From assembly GCA_036675275.1 (NCBI GenBank), contig JAKFFG010000010.1, positions 62,001-126,000 of the forward strand: 64,000 bases of DNA, read 5' to 3'. Source of the DNA: Pollutimonas sp036675275 (GTDB lineage Bacteria; Pseudomonadota; Gammaproteobacteria; Burkholderiales; Burkholderiaceae_B). Made by a program: the position numbers and the translations under genes. Below the pieces are notes generated by a model. That model was not told the origin of the DNA. It saw only the letters and a program-made list of their open reading frames with translations, and did not search any database. Below are positions 8,383-17,972 of the stretch, piece after piece (the stretch's first letter is position 1; each line of letters starts with the position of its first letter).

Positions 8383-9531
8383 ATGTCCTTCAAAACGCTT
8401 GCCCTTACCGCGACGTTGCTTGCCGCGCTCGGCGCCACCCCCGTATTGGCCCAGGTCAAGATCGGCGTGGTCACTTCGGCAACGGGCCCGACCGCGATGG
8501 TCGGTATTCCGCAAAGAAACACCGTCCCACTGCTGCCCACGAAAATCGGCGACTTCACGGTCGAATACGTTGCGCTGGATGACGCCAGCGACCCCACGCA
8601 GACAGTCACCATAATCAAAAAACTGATTACCGAAGAAAAAGTCGACGCCATTATCGGGCCCACAGGCTCGCCCAACGCCATGGCCGTCATCCAGTTTGTG
8701 GCAGAGTCAGGCACTCCCATGTTGTCGCCCGTAGGCACAGCATCGGTAATCCTGCCCATGACGCCTGAGAAAAAATGGGTGTTCAAAACGACCCAGAACG
8801 ACGACCTGATCGCCAAGGCGCTGGTACAGCATATGGTTGGCGCAGGCGTTAAAACGGCAGGTTTTATCGGTTTCAACGATGCCTATGGCGAAAACTGGCT
8901 AAAAGTATTCAGCGACCTGGCCAAGCAAAACAATATCAAGCTGGTTGCGGTTGAGCGATATGTACGGTCCGATAGTTCGGTCACCGGCCAAGCCCTGAAA
9001 GTACTGGCGGCCAAACCCGATGCGGTATTGATTGCCGGCACCGGCACAGCAGCTGTACTGCCCCAGGCGACCCTGGCCAAGCAAGGCTACAAAGGCCAGT
9101 TCTACCAAACCCACGGCGCGGCTTTACCCGCATTTCTCAAGCTGGGCGGCAAAGATGTGGAAGGCACTATCCTGGCGGCCGGCCTGATGCTGGTGCTGCC
9201 GGAAATCGCCGATAGCAACCCTTCCAAGAAAATTGCGCAGGATTATGTCGCGCGCTACACCGAGCTGCACGGCAGCAAACCGGCCACATTTGGCGCCAAT
9301 GTATTCGACGCCGGCTTGTTGCTCGAGCATACAGTTCCGCAGGCGGCCAAGGCCGGCAAGCCCGGCACCCTCGAATTCCGCAGCGCCTTGCGCGACGCGC
9401 TGGAAAGCACGCGTGAACTAGTGGCCACTCAGGGCGTCTACAACATGAGTCCCGAAGACCACAGCGGCTTCGACGAACGCGGCCGTGAAATGATTACGGT
9501 CAAAGACGGTCAGTGGCGTTTACTGAAGTAA
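8383..9531 (+). CDS. LivJ-type ABC transporter substrate-binding protein (copy 2)
   Basis: Paralogue of the preceding protein with the same length (382 residues) and a Sec signal peptide ending PVLAQ. The ATG at 8383 has an upstream GGAG and matches copy 1 exactly at the N terminus; a longer in-frame start at 8284 would disrupt the signal peptide. The two copies differ mostly at conservative positions, and the shared blocks (such as DDASDPTQ and NDAYGENWLKVF) show a tandem duplication. Divergence at pocket-near positions could give two ligand specificities for one permease. Confidence 0.88.
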   Translation: MSFKTLALTATLLAALGATPVLAQVKIGVVTSATGPTAMVGIPQRNTVPLLPTKIGDFTVEYVALDDASDPTQTVTIIKKLITEEKVDAIIGPTGSPNAMAVIQFVAESGTPMLSPVGTASVILPMTPEKKWVFKTTQNDDLIAKALVQHMVGAGVKTAGFIGFNDAYGENWLKVFSDLAKQNNIKLVAVERYVRSDSSVTGQALKVLAAKPDAVLIAGTGTAAVLPQATLAKQGYKGQFYQTHGAALPAFLKLGGKDVEGTILAAGLMLVLPEIADSNPSKKIAQDYVARYTELHGSKPATFGANVFDAGLLLEHTVPQAAKAGKPGTLEFRSALRDALESTRELVATQGVYNMSPEDHSGFDERGREMITVKDGQWRLLK

Positions 9532-9544
9532 AAGCCTGGCTTTC

Positions 9545-9581
9545 CCGGGTCATCCGCGTTGTCAAGACGCCGATGGCCCGG
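9545..9581. terminator. Imperfect hairpin between convergent genes
   Basis: Arms 9545-9559 and 9567-9581 pair at 13 of 15 positions around a 7-base loop, between the convergent stops of the second binding protein (9531) and clsB (9599). It probably terminates transcription in both directions; there is no long T-run. Confidence 0.5.
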
Positions 9582-9598
9582 CTTCCGATGCCCTGACA

Positions 9599-10831
9599 TC
9601 AATACTCTGACGACTTTCCGGTCAACGCCACGCCTGCCCTCAGCATGAAGTATGACACTGCATCGATCCAGCGGCCGATCACGCCGCGCCCCTGCAGCGC
9701 TTCCTCGGTAACGATCTGCGCATTATTCCGCAGCTCTGTTTCAATCGCCGATTTCAGTTCATCGGCGAACTGCATGTCCTGGACGTAGATATTCGCTTCG
9801 CGCGCCAGCAACAGACTGAAGGGATCGAGATTGGATGAACCGACCATTGCGCAATCGTCGATGACCGCAACTTTGGCATGCAAGTAACTGGCCATGTATT
9901 CGTGGATCTCAATCCCGTCGTCCAGCAGCTTGCAGTACATGTATCGGCCGGCGCGGTATTGCATGGGGTATTCCGATCGCCCCTGGAGCAGCAGCCTTAC
10001 CCGCACGCCGCGCCGCGCCGCATCTTCCAGCGCCTTGCGCAGGCGCCGCCCTGGGAAGAAATAGGCATTGGCAATGAGGATGTCGTGGCGTGCCTGCCCC
10101 AGCGTGGCCAGATAGGCATCTTCAATGGTCTGGCGAAAGCGCAGGTTGTCGCGCAGCAGCAATGCCGCCCGATGCCCGGGTCCGTCCACCGTGGCGGCGG
10201 GAGCTTTTGTGCGCAGGACAGGCCTCTTGCTCCACTCCTTCAGGCGCCGGTAGAAGGCCGCCCAGTCGTCTCGACGCCGCCATGCCATGCGCAGCCACAG
10301 GGCTCGCTGCGCGCGCGTCAGGCCCTCCACGATAGGGCCCCGCAGGCGCACGGCGAAATCAAACCGCGGACGCGCGCCTTTTCCATCGTCCGGTACATCT
10401 ACATAATCATCCAGAATATTGATGCCGCCCACGAACGCGACGCTATCGTCGACCACCGTCACCTTCCTGTGCAGACGGCGCAGGCGGCGCAGATCGAATC
10501 TCATGTAGCGCAGGCCAGTGGGCTCCGGACGATAGACGCGGTATTGCGCACCCATATCGGCCAGCCGGACCCCAATTTCCCTGGCATGCTCGTTGCTGCC
10601 AAAGCCATCGACCACCACGCGCACTTTGACGCCACGCGCGCAGGCATCCCGCAGATGGTCCAGCACCAGCAGACCCGTCTTGTCCAGATTGAAGATATAG
10701 GTTTCCAGATGGACTTTGCGCCTGGCTGCCGAGATGGCGGCGCAAAGCGCCGGAAAGAACTCCTCGCCATTGCGCAGGAGATCGATCTGATTGCCTTCGT
10801 GCCACTTCAAGCGCAATGCTTTACGCGCCAT
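9599..10831 (-). CDS. clsB: Cardiolipin synthase B-like phospholipase D-family protein
   Basis: Inner-membrane-associated phosphatidyltransferase of the PLD superfamily, 410 residues, with two HKD motifs: HRKVTVVDD in the N-terminal half and HAKVAVIDD in the C-terminal half, the latter followed by GSSNLDPFS. It lacks the N-terminal membrane helices of ClsA, matching the ClsB class. It lies downstream of the EEP nuclease gene on the same strand, with about 100 bases between them. Confidence 0.85.
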   Translation of the reverse strand: MARKALRLKWHEGNQIDLLRNGEEFFPALCAAISAARRKVHLETYIFNLDKTGLLVLDHLRDACARGVKVRVVVDGFGSNEHAREIGVRLADMGAQYRVYRPEPTGLRYMRFDLRRLRRLHRKVTVVDDSVAFVGGINILDDYVDVPDDGKGARPRFDFAVRLRGPIVEGLTRAQRALWLRMAWRRRDDWAAFYRRLKEWSKRPVLRTKAPAATVDGPGHRAALLLRDNLRFRQTIEDAYLATLGQARHDILIANAYFFPGRRLRKALEDAARRGVRVRLLLQGRSEYPMQYRAGRYMYCKLLDDGIEIHEYMASYLHAKVAVIDDCAMVGSSNLDPFSLLLAREANIYVQDMQFADELKSAIETELRNNAQIVTEEALQGRGVIGRWIDAVSYFMLRAGVALTGKSSEY

Positions 10832-10931
10832 TGATGCGTCCTTTTCTGAACCGCGCCGGACTGCATGCCGGTCGAGGGAAAATGGCCTTATTCAGTACTG
10901 TAGTGAAACTGCCTGGCATCGGTGCCGGCGT

Positions 10932-11786
10932 TCACGGCAATTCAAGTTCGGCGACTAGCGGTGCATGGTCGGATAGCTGTTTCCAGGGCGAGCCGTGCAA
11001 TACGCGCGCGCTGCGTACCGCGAAGCCGCGCTGGTAGATCCGGTCCAGGCGCAGCCAGGGGAATGCAGCTGGGAAGGTGCGCGGCGGAGGAATCAGGCGC
11101 GCGGCCCCATTGATGCCCAGCTGATGGACTTGCTGGGCCAGTGGCAAGGGTTTGGGGAATGGGCGCAGGCTGTTGCGCCAACGCGCAACCGAGCCCCGCA
11201 GGTTGCCGGGTTCGCCGTTTTGCGGCGCAATGGCAAACACCTCATACAGGCCCAGTTGCTGGACGAACAATGGCGCCAGTCGATTGTTCCAGTCATTGAA
11301 GTCGCCGGCGACCAGCACCGGTTCATCGTCGGGGACCAGGCGCTTGATGCGCTCGACCAATGCCGCCACCTGCCGCGATCGGCCGCCGGCGAACAGGCCC
11401 AGGTGGACCACCAGGCAATGCACCGGCGTGTCGTTTATTTCCACCACTGCATGCAGTATTCCGCGCTGCTCCAGCTTGTGGTCGGAGATGTCCTGGTTTT
11501 CGTGTTTGAGGATAGGGAAACGCGACAGGAGTGCATTGCCATGGTCGGTATGATCGCGCACGGCATTGCAGCCATAGGCGGCTTCCATGCGCAGCACCGC
11601 CCCCAGGGACTCGTGCTGGGCATGGAGGCTGGAACGGGACTGGTTGCGGCCCTGGACTTCTTGCAGGAAGGCGAGGTCGGGACCCAGGTTGTAAAGCCCG
11701 AGCCGCAGCTCTGACAAAGACTCACGGCTGCCCATTGCCGAGCGGCCTTTGTGAATGTTGTAGCTTACGACCCGGATTACCGACAC
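10932..11786 (-). CDS. Endonuclease/exonuclease/phosphatase (EEP) family protein
   Basis: A 284-residue EEP-fold hydrolase with the expected metal and catalytic motifs: VSYNIHKG at the start, FLQEVQ, DHGNALLSRFP, GDFNDW and the C-terminal SDHAPLVAELEL. It starts with GTG. No signal peptide is apparent. The substrate is unknown (DNA, phospholipid head groups or phosphoesters are possible). Gene order aspS, EEP, clsB on one strand suggests co-transcription and perhaps a membrane-phospholipid role. Confidence 0.8.
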   Translation of the reverse strand: MSVIRVVSYNIHKGRSAMGSRESLSELRLGLYNLGPDLAFLQEVQGRNQSRSSLHAQHESLGAVLRMEAAYGCNAVRDHTDHGNALLSRFPILKHENQDISDHKLEQRGILHAVVEINDTPVHCLVVHLGLFAGGRSRQVAALVERIKRLVPDDEPVLVAGDFNDWNNRLAPLFVQQLGLYEVFAIAPQNGEPGNLRGSVARWRNSLRPFPKPLPLAQQVHQLGINGAARLIPPPRTFPAAFPWLRLDRIYQRGFAVRSARVLHGSPWKQLSDHAPLVAELELP

Positions 11787-11803
11787 TGCGGTCCTCGCTC
11801 CTG

Positions 11804-13603
11804 TTACTGCGCTGTCTTGGCTTCTGGATTACGCAAGCGGATATGGAGCTCGCGCAACTGCTTTTCGTCGACCGGAGAAGGCGCCTGCGTAAGCAAGCAT
11901 TGAGCGCGCTGCGTCTTGGGGAACGCGATAACGTCGCGTATGGATTCCGCGCCCGCCATCATCGTGACCAGACGGTCCAGGCCAAACGCCACGCCGCCAT
12001 GCGGAGGCGCGCCATACTGCAATGCGTCGAGCAGGAAGCCGAATTTCTCACGCGCTTCTTCGGGGCCGATGTTCAAGGCGCCGAACACTTTGCTTTGCAC
12101 CTCGGCGCGATGGATACGCACCGAGCCGCCGCCCACTTCCCAACCGTTCAAGACCATATCATACGCCTTGGCCAGCGCCTTGCTGGGGTCTGTTTCAAGG
12201 AAGTCTTCATGGCCGTCTTTGGGGCTGGTAAACGGATGATGCGCCGCGAAGTAACGGCCCTCGTCCTCGTCATATTCGAACATGGGGAAATCGACGACCC
12301 ACAAGGGCTTCCAGCCGGCTTCGAAGAGCCCGCTTTCTTTGCCGAAATCGCTATGGCCGATTTTCACCCGTAAAGCGCCAATGGCGTCGTTGACGACCTT
12401 GGCCTTGTCGGCGCCGAAGAAGATCAGGTCACCACTTTGGGCGCCGGTACGCTCGATGAGCTGCGTCAGGACGTCTACATGGATGTTCTTGACGATAGGC
12501 GACTGCAGTCCTTCCGGAATGGCTGCGGCATCGTTGACCTTGATATAAGCCAGCCCCTTGGCGCCATAAATGCCCACGAACTTGGTGTAGGCGTCGATTT
12601 CGCTGCGAGGCATGGAAGCGCCGCCGGGCACGCGCAAGGCCACGACCCGGCTGGCCGGGTCATTGGCAGGCGCGGAAAACACTTTGAAGCCCACTTCGCG
12701 CATCAGGTCGCCGACGTCGACGAATTCGAGCTTGACGCGCAGGTCGGGCTTGTCGGAGCCGTAACGGCGCATTGCCTCTTCCCACGTCATGGTGGGAAAG
12801 GAGCTGGGCAATTCAACTTGCTGAACACTGGCGAATACGTGGCGGATCATGCCCTCGAAAATCTCGCGGATTTGCGTCTCGTTCAGGAACGACGTTTCGC
12901 AATCGATCTGGGTGAATTCGGGCTGGCGATCGGCACGCAGGTCTTCGTCGCGAAAGCACTTGGTGATCTGGTAGTAGCGGTCGAAGCCGGACACCATCAA
13001 CATCTGCTTGAACAACTGGGGCGATTGCGGCAAGGCGAAGAACTCGCCGGCGTTCACGCGGGAAGGAACCAGGTAGTCGCGCGCGCCTTCAGGTGTGCTT
13101 TTGGTCAGCATGGGCGTTTCAATATCGATGAAGCCCAGGTCATCCAGGAATTTGCGCACTTCTATCGAAACGCGGTAACGCAGCATCAGATTGCGCTGCA
13201 TTTGTGGCCGACGCAGATCCAGCACACGATGCGTAAGGCGAGTCGTTTCCGACAGGTTATCGTCGTCGAGCTGGAACGGCGGAGTGACCGAAGCGTTCAG
13301 GATCTCGATCTCGCGGCAGAGGATTTCGATTTCACCGGAAGCCAGGTCTGCGTTGCTGGTGCCTTCGGGACGTTGACGTACGAGGCCGGTGATGCGCACG
13401 CAGAACTCGTTGCGTATGGCTTCCGCCGTCTTGAACGCTTCCACGTTGTCGGGATCCACCACAATCTGCGCCAATCCGGCCCGATCGCGCAAATCGATGA
13501 AGATGACTCCGCCGTGGTCGCGGCGACGATGGACCCAGCCGAACAAGGTCACTGTCTGGTTCAAGTGGTCTTTATTGACCTCGCCGGTATAGCAGGTACG
13601 CAT
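11804..13603 (-). CDS. aspS: Aspartyl-tRNA synthetase
   Basis: Class IIb aminoacyl-tRNA synthetase of 599 residues. An N-terminal OB-fold anticodon-binding domain (GWVHRRRDHGGVIFIDLRD) is followed by the catalytic core with motif 2 (FRDEDLRADRQPEFTQID), the bacterial GAD insertion and motif 3 (GVAFGLDRLV). The ATG at 13603 is preceded by GGAG; an upstream TTG would add one residue. It is essential for charging tRNA-Asp, and some proteobacterial forms also charge tRNA-Asn; the sequence alone does not settle which applies here. Confidence 0.95.
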   Translation of the reverse strand: MRTCYTGEVNKDHLNQTVTLFGWVHRRRDHGGVIFIDLRDRAGLAQIVVDPDNVEAFKTAEAIRNEFCVRITGLVRQRPEGTSNADLASGEIEILCREIEILNASVTPPFQLDDDNLSETTRLTHRVLDLRRPQMQRNLMLRYRVSIEVRKFLDDLGFIDIETPMLTKSTPEGARDYLVPSRVNAGEFFALPQSPQLFKQMLMVSGFDRYYQITKCFRDEDLRADRQPEFTQIDCETSFLNETQIREIFEGMIRHVFASVQQVELPSSFPTMTWEEAMRRYGSDKPDLRVKLEFVDVGDLMREVGFKVFSAPANDPASRVVALRVPGGASMPRSEIDAYTKFVGIYGAKGLAYIKVNDAAAIPEGLQSPIVKNIHVDVLTQLIERTGAQSGDLIFFGADKAKVVNDAIGALRVKIGHSDFGKESGLFEAGWKPLWVVDFPMFEYDEDEGRYFAAHHPFTSPKDGHEDFLETDPSKALAKAYDMVLNGWEVGGGSVRIHRAEVQSKVFGALNIGPEEAREKFGFLLDALQYGAPPHGGVAFGLDRLVTMMAGAESIRDVIAFPKTQRAQCLLTQAPSPVDEKQLRELHIRLRNPEAKTAQ

Positions 13604-13640
13604 CAAGGATTACTCCGTATAGAAATTCTTAAATTGGGAC

Positions 13641-14333
13641 TCAGGGCTGATCTTTGCCGGGCTGGCGCGCTTGATCGACGCGATCAATATCGTGAGCGGC
13701 ATCGATTATCGATACCGCCTCGTTGCCGGCCTCGAGACCTTTGATGGAAACGGGCGCGACTACGCCCATGGAAACTATGTACTTGAGAGCCGCATCAACG
13801 CTCATATCGAGCACGCGCACATCGCGGCGCGGCATCATCAAAAAAAAACCGGAAGTCGGATTCGGAGTCGTCGGCACGTAGATGCTGACATAGTCGTCTC
13901 CCAGCTTCTCGGCCACTTCGCCGGAGGGAGCCCCGGTGAGAAACGCGATTGTCCATGCCCCGTGCCGCGGATACTGCACCAGGACGGCCTCGCGGAAGGC
14001 CTGGCCGTTCGGCGCGAGTATGGTGTCGCTGACCTGCTTGACGGAATTATAGATGGAGCGCACCAGCGGAATGCGTCCAAGCAACTGTTCCCAGCGATCT
14101 ACCAACGCACGGCCCAGGAAATTGGCGCCGAGCACGCCGGTAAGCAACACCACCGCCAGCACCAGTATCAGCTGAAAGCCGGGAATGCGATGCCCGAACA
14201 GCGACTGCGACGACAGGAATGCCGGCACTACGCCTTCCAGCGTGCTGAACAGCAGCGCAATAACCCACAGCGTAATGACCAGGGGAATCCAGATCAGCAG
14301 GCCGGTGATGAAGTATCGCTTGAAAAAACGCAT
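13641..14333 (-). CDS. DUF502 family inner-membrane protein
   Basis: A 230-residue protein with two N-terminal membrane helices (about residues 8-30 and 53-75) and a soluble C-terminal domain, matching DUF502. The NPTSGFFLMMPRRDV stretch is a family hallmark. Function is unknown. It lies 37 bases upstream of aspS and 20 bases downstream of the FmdB-type gene, consistent with one housekeeping transcript. The last 25 residues are charged. Confidence 0.85.
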   Translation of the reverse strand: MRFFKRYFITGLLIWIPLVITLWVIALLFSTLEGVVPAFLSSQSLFGHRIPGFQLILVLAVVLLTGVLGANFLGRALVDRWEQLLGRIPLVRSIYNSVKQVSDTILAPNGQAFREAVLVQYPRHGAWTIAFLTGAPSGEVAEKLGDDYVSIYVPTTPNPTSGFFLMMPRRDVRVLDMSVDAALKYIVSMGVVAPVSIKGLEAGNEAVSIIDAAHDIDRVDQARQPGKDQP

Positions 14334-14353
14334 GCGGTGCTTGGACTACCGGG

Positions 14354-14764
14354 TCAGGAAGCGGCAGGAGCAGCAGGTGCGGCCGATGCAGCGGGAACGG
14401 TGGCGGCCGGCGCTCCGGCGGCCGGCGTTCCGGCGGCCGGCGTTCCGGCGGCCGGCGTTCCGGTGGCCGGCACTCCGGTGGCCGGTGCGCTGCCGGCTGC
14501 GGCACTGTCGCCCGAACTGCTGCCGGATTCCGAGCCGCCGCCTGTGGCCGGGGCCGGCACGCCTGTCGCGGCACCGCCGCCATTATTGCGAAAATCGGTA
14601 ACGTACCAGCCGGAACCCTTGAGTTGAAATCCGGCTGCGGTGACCTGCTTTGTATAGGTACTTTGCCCGCATTCCGGGCAGTCTGTCAGGAGCGGGTCCG
14701 ACATTTTGCGCAAGACGTCCTGCGCATGTCCGCAGGCGCTGCATTTATAAGCATAGATAGGCAC
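14354..14764 (-). CDS. FmdB-type zinc-ribbon protein with repetitive Ala/Pro/Gly tail
   Basis: A 136-residue protein starting with GTG. Residues 1-60 are the CxxC zinc-ribbon of the FmdB regulatory-protein family (YKCSACGHAQD...DCPECGQ), followed by GSGWYVTDFR, which ends the conserved part. The rest is a low-complexity tail rich in Ala, Gly, Pro, Ser and Thr, with five-residue repeats of the type PAAGT encoded by a 15-bp tandem repeat. The conserved half probably binds zinc; its role is unclear. The tail is much longer than the zinc-ribbon core and is likely variable between strains. Confidence 0.85.
   Translation of the reverse strand: MPIYAYKCSACGHAQDVLRKMSDPLLTDCPECGQSTYTKQVTAAGFQLKGSGWYVTDFRNNGGGAATGVPAPATGGGSESGSSSGDSAAAGSAPATGVPATGTPAAGTPAAGTPAAGAPAATVPAASAAPAAPAAS
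14403..14492. repeat. 15-bp minisatellite inside the FmdB-type gene
   Basis: Six head-to-tail 15-bp units of the form GCGGCCGGCGTTCCG; the last two are diverged. Three consecutive units are identical. Because the unit is a multiple of three, changes in copy number keep the reading frame and alter only the length of the protein tail. Confidence 0.9.
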
Positions 14765-14919
14765 GAAACAATCCCAAGAAAGTTTACCAAAGGAAAAACC
14801 CGCTTGCGGCCGCCCCGCCGTGCAAGAACGGGTAGACGCGGCGAAGCATAGAAATCCCTTAATTTTAGCCGGTTTTGCCGAAAACCATTACGGGAACCGC
14901 CGCATGCCGTGCCTTGGCG

Positions 14920-16197
14920 CTAAAACGAATTGGGCAACAGGAACATCCCGGCCGCAACCAGCGTCGGCAATGCGGCCGCCGCCAGGAGTTTCACCGGCGA
15001 AATGGCGCCGTCCGGGAATGTACCCTTCAGTATCGAGAAGCCGGCCGGATTGGGCGCATTGGCGATGACAGTAAGCCCGCCGCCCGTAACCGCGCCGGCC
15101 ACCAGCATATAACGCCACAGTTCATTGGTGCCTTCCACCAGCGAACCCAGATAGGTCAGCGCCGCATTGTCGGTTACCGCGGTTAAAGCGGTTGCGCCCC
15201 AATACAGCACCATAGGAGACAAGCCGGCCAGCAAGCTCTGCAGCCACCACTTTTGCAAGCCGCCCAACACCACCAGGCCGGCAAGGAAGAAGCCGACCAT
15301 CAAGCCTTCGCGTATCAGCAAGGGATTCTGGTGCCGTTTATAGGCGTGGGCGTATCCGATGAAAAGCATGAGGAATCCCAGGAAAATGACGGGATGATGA
15401 GCCGAAAGCACCACCCCCACCAGGAACACCGTATGAACCGCTATGAGGGTGAACGGGACGGGAGGGCGCAGCGGCGCATCGCCGGCCGGATCGCGTCCTA
15501 TGCTGCCATCCAGCAAGTGCACCCGGCAAATGAAGGTAAGCACCGCTGCATTGATTATGACGGCCGCGGCCGCACGCCATCCGAAATGCGTCGCCATGTA
15601 GGCGGTATCCCATCCGAACGTCTGGGCAACCATGAGCACCGGCGGAGCCGCATAGGCCGTGAGCACGCCGCCTATGGAGATGTTGACGAACAGCACGCCT
15701 ATCGTCATGTACTTGAAGCCCGCCTGGCCCGGACGACGAAAGTAGGCGTCGCGCAACAATAGCGCCGCAAGCGTCATGGCCGCCGGTTCGGTAATGAAAG
15801 AACCCGCCAGCGGCACGAACGCCATGGTCACGAAAAACATGGAAAGTTCATTGCGGATAGGCAGCATGCGTGCCAGCGCCTTCACTATCATGCCGACCAA
15901 TTCCAGGATGGGACGGCTGGCCGCCACCACCATGATTGCAAAGACGAAGGCCGGTTCCGTGAAATTGCGAGTGTCGATATACGTGACGGTTTCGCCCACA
16001 CCCCAAAGCAGGGCCATGATCGCCAGAAGCACGCAAGCCCAGACGCCGAATACCGCTTCCACTTCCGACAGCAAATGCCACAGGCCCGCGTGCCGGCCGC
16101 CGCGGTTGGCCAGGCGCGCAAAGACGGGCACCGAAAAAGTGTGAACGATGGCTATTGCGAATAAAGCGGTAGCCAGGTATTCCAGATAACTAGGCAT
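14920..16197 (-). CDS. Putative Na+/H+ antiporter
   Basis: Polytopic inner-membrane protein of 425 residues with about ten to twelve hydrophobic segments, resembling the putative Na+/H+ antiporter family formerly called DUF1504. Conserved-looking segments include FTEPAFVFAIMV, GSFITEPAAMTL and TDNAALTYLGSLV, with acidic residues inside helices as expected for cation exchange. It lies alone between the FmdB-type gene (155 bases away) and the GMC oxidoreductase. Ion specificity is not determined by the sequence. Confidence 0.78.
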   Translation of the reverse strand: MPSYLEYLATALFAIAIVHTFSVPVFARLANRGGRHAGLWHLLSEVEAVFGVWACVLLAIMALLWGVGETVTYIDTRNFTEPAFVFAIMVVAASRPILELVGMIVKALARMLPIRNELSMFFVTMAFVPLAGSFITEPAAMTLAALLLRDAYFRRPGQAGFKYMTIGVLFVNISIGGVLTAYAAPPVLMVAQTFGWDTAYMATHFGWRAAAAVIINAAVLTFICRVHLLDGSIGRDPAGDAPLRPPVPFTLIAVHTVFLVGVVLSAHHPVIFLGFLMLFIGYAHAYKRHQNPLLIREGLMVGFFLAGLVVLGGLQKWWLQSLLAGLSPMVLYWGATALTAVTDNAALTYLGSLVEGTNELWRYMLVAGAVTGGGLTVIANAPNPAGFSILKGTFPDGAISPVKLLAAAALPTLVAAGMFLLPNSF

Positions 16198-16305
16198 GCA
16201 TCAACCTTTCGAAACTAAACAAGCAGGAGCAAATTGTCGCACGGACTTACAGGTACGCCGTCGCGGCCGATTCAAGACCGGGGAGGCCCATATGCAGACA
16301 CCAAT

Positions 16306-17925
16306 TCAGGTCGTGCCGAGGATGAAGCCGGCGCCCTTCTCGGCGATCATGATGGAAGGCGAATTGGTATTACCGGAAGTGATGGTCGGCATGATGGAAG
16401 CATCGATCACGCGCAATCCGCGTATGCCGTGCACGCGCAACTGCGGATCGACCACAGCCATGTCGTCTATGCCCATCTTGCAGGTGCCTACCGGATGGAA
16501 AATCGTGGTTCCGATATCGCCTGCCGCTTTTTCAAGATCGGCCTGCGATTCGATCAGTGCCCCAGGCCGGTATTCCTGCGGCTGATATGGCGCCAGCGCG
16601 GCTTGCGCCATGATGCTGCGCGTCAGCCGTATGCTGTCGGCGGCGACCTTGAGATCTTCCGGTGTTTGCAGGTAGTTGCACAAGATGGCCGGCGCAACGG
16701 CGGCGTCAGGCGAAGTGATATTGACATATCCCCGGCTGGTGGGCCGCAGATTGCAGACCGATGCCGTCATGGCGGGAAAGCTGTGCAGGGGATCGCCGAA
16801 CTTCTCGAGCGATAGCGGCTGCACATGGTATTCCAGGTTGGCCCTTGTCTGTTCAGGACCGGACCGCGCAAATGCACCCAGTTGAGATGGCGCCATGGTA
16901 AGGGGCCCGCGCTTTTGCAAGGCGTATTGCAGGCCCATGAGCGAGCGTCCCCATAGCGTAGCCGTCATGGTGTTCAGCGTTTTGGCGCCCTGCACTTTAT
17001 AGATCAGCCGCAATTGCAGGTGATCCTGCAGGTTCTGTCCGACGCCCGGCAAGTCGTGCACGACCGGGATGCCCAGGGACTGCAACAGCCCGCCGGGCCC
17101 CACACCGGATACTTGCAGCAGCTGCGCGGAACCGATGGAACCCGATGAGAGTATGACTTCGGCCTTGGCGCGCGCGAACTTTTCGCTGCCGTCGTGCGTG
17201 TAGCGAACGCCGTCTGCCTTGCGGCCTTCGAAGACGATGCGCCGGGCCTGGGCGCCGGTCAGCACCGTGAGGTTGGGACGGCGGATGACAGGATGCAAAA
17301 AGGCTTTTGCCGAGGTCCAGCGCACGCCCCGTCGTTGATTCACCTCGAAATACGCACAACCTTCGTTATCGCCCTGGTTGAAATCTTCAATAGAAGGGAT
17401 GCCGGCCTGCTGCGCGGCCTGCCTGAACGCATCGAGGACTTTCCAGGAAAGGCGCTGGCGTTCGACGCGCCATGTGCCTGAGCCACCGTGGAATGCGCTT
17501 TCGCCGGCATGATGGTCTTCAACACGCTTGAACACCGGCAGCACGTCGTCCCAGCCCCAGCCCGGATTGCCCTGTGCCGCCCAGCCGTCATAGTCGGCTG
17601 CCTGGCCGCGCATGTAGATCATGCCATTAATGGCCGAACAGCCCCCCAGTACCCTGCCCCGCGGGTAGCCCAGTACGCGGTTGTTGATGCCGGGGTCGGG
17701 CTGGGTTGTGTAGCACCAGTCGCTGCGGGGATTGCCGATACAGTAGAGATAACCCACCGGTATGTTGATCCAGCGCCAATTGTCGCGCCCGCCGGCCTCG
17801 AGCAGCAGGACCCTGTGCGCGGGGTTTGCGGACAGGCGATTGGCCAGCAGGCAACCCGCCGACCCAGCTCCCACGATGATGTAGTCGAATTCCTGCGCGA
17901 GCTCTGCTGCAGCCTCATCAGCCAT
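16306..17925 (-). CDS. GMC-family FAD-dependent oxidoreductase
   Basis: Glucose-methanol-choline oxidoreductase of 539 residues. The N-terminal FAD-binding motif is VGAGSAGC; the RVLGGCSAINGMIYMRG signature follows near residue 90. The C terminus has the catalytic His in HPVGTCKMG and an Asn in SGNTNSPSIMIAE. The start at 17925 has a GGAGA ribosome site; a much longer in-frame extension to 18171 runs into ubiA and is rejected. It probably oxidises an alcohol (choline-dehydrogenase-like). It lies 47 bases downstream of ubiA on the same strand. Confidence 0.88.
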   Translation of the reverse strand: MADEAAAELAQEFDYIIVGAGSAGCLLANRLSANPAHRVLLLEAGGRDNWRWINIPVGYLYCIGNPRSDWCYTTQPDPGINNRVLGYPRGRVLGGCSAINGMIYMRGQAADYDGWAAQGNPGWGWDDVLPVFKRVEDHHAGESAFHGGSGTWRVERQRLSWKVLDAFRQAAQQAGIPSIEDFNQGDNEGCAYFEVNQRRGVRWTSAKAFLHPVIRRPNLTVLTGAQARRIVFEGRKADGVRYTHDGSEKFARAKAEVILSSGSIGSAQLLQVSGVGPGGLLQSLGIPVVHDLPGVGQNLQDHLQLRLIYKVQGAKTLNTMTATLWGRSLMGLQYALQKRGPLTMAPSQLGAFARSGPEQTRANLEYHVQPLSLEKFGDPLHSFPAMTASVCNLRPTSRGYVNITSPDAAVAPAILCNYLQTPEDLKVAADSIRLTRSIMAQAALAPYQPQEYRPGALIESQADLEKAAGDIGTTIFHPVGTCKMGIDDMAVVDPQLRVHGIRGLRVIDASIMPTITSGNTNSPSIMIAEKGAGFILGTT

Positions 17926-17972
17926 GTTTTTGTCTCCGGCGGCTGAGCCGCCTGTTTTTGTGTGCGTATATT

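Noticed and set aside
12437..13744. Long plus-strand open frame of 435 codons
   Set aside because: Lies opposite aspS and DUF502; its translation has no family features and reflects high GC codon bias.
14403..14492. Tandem repeats considered as a CRISPR-like array
   Set aside because: Units are 15 bp, contiguous without spacers, and in frame within a protein gene.
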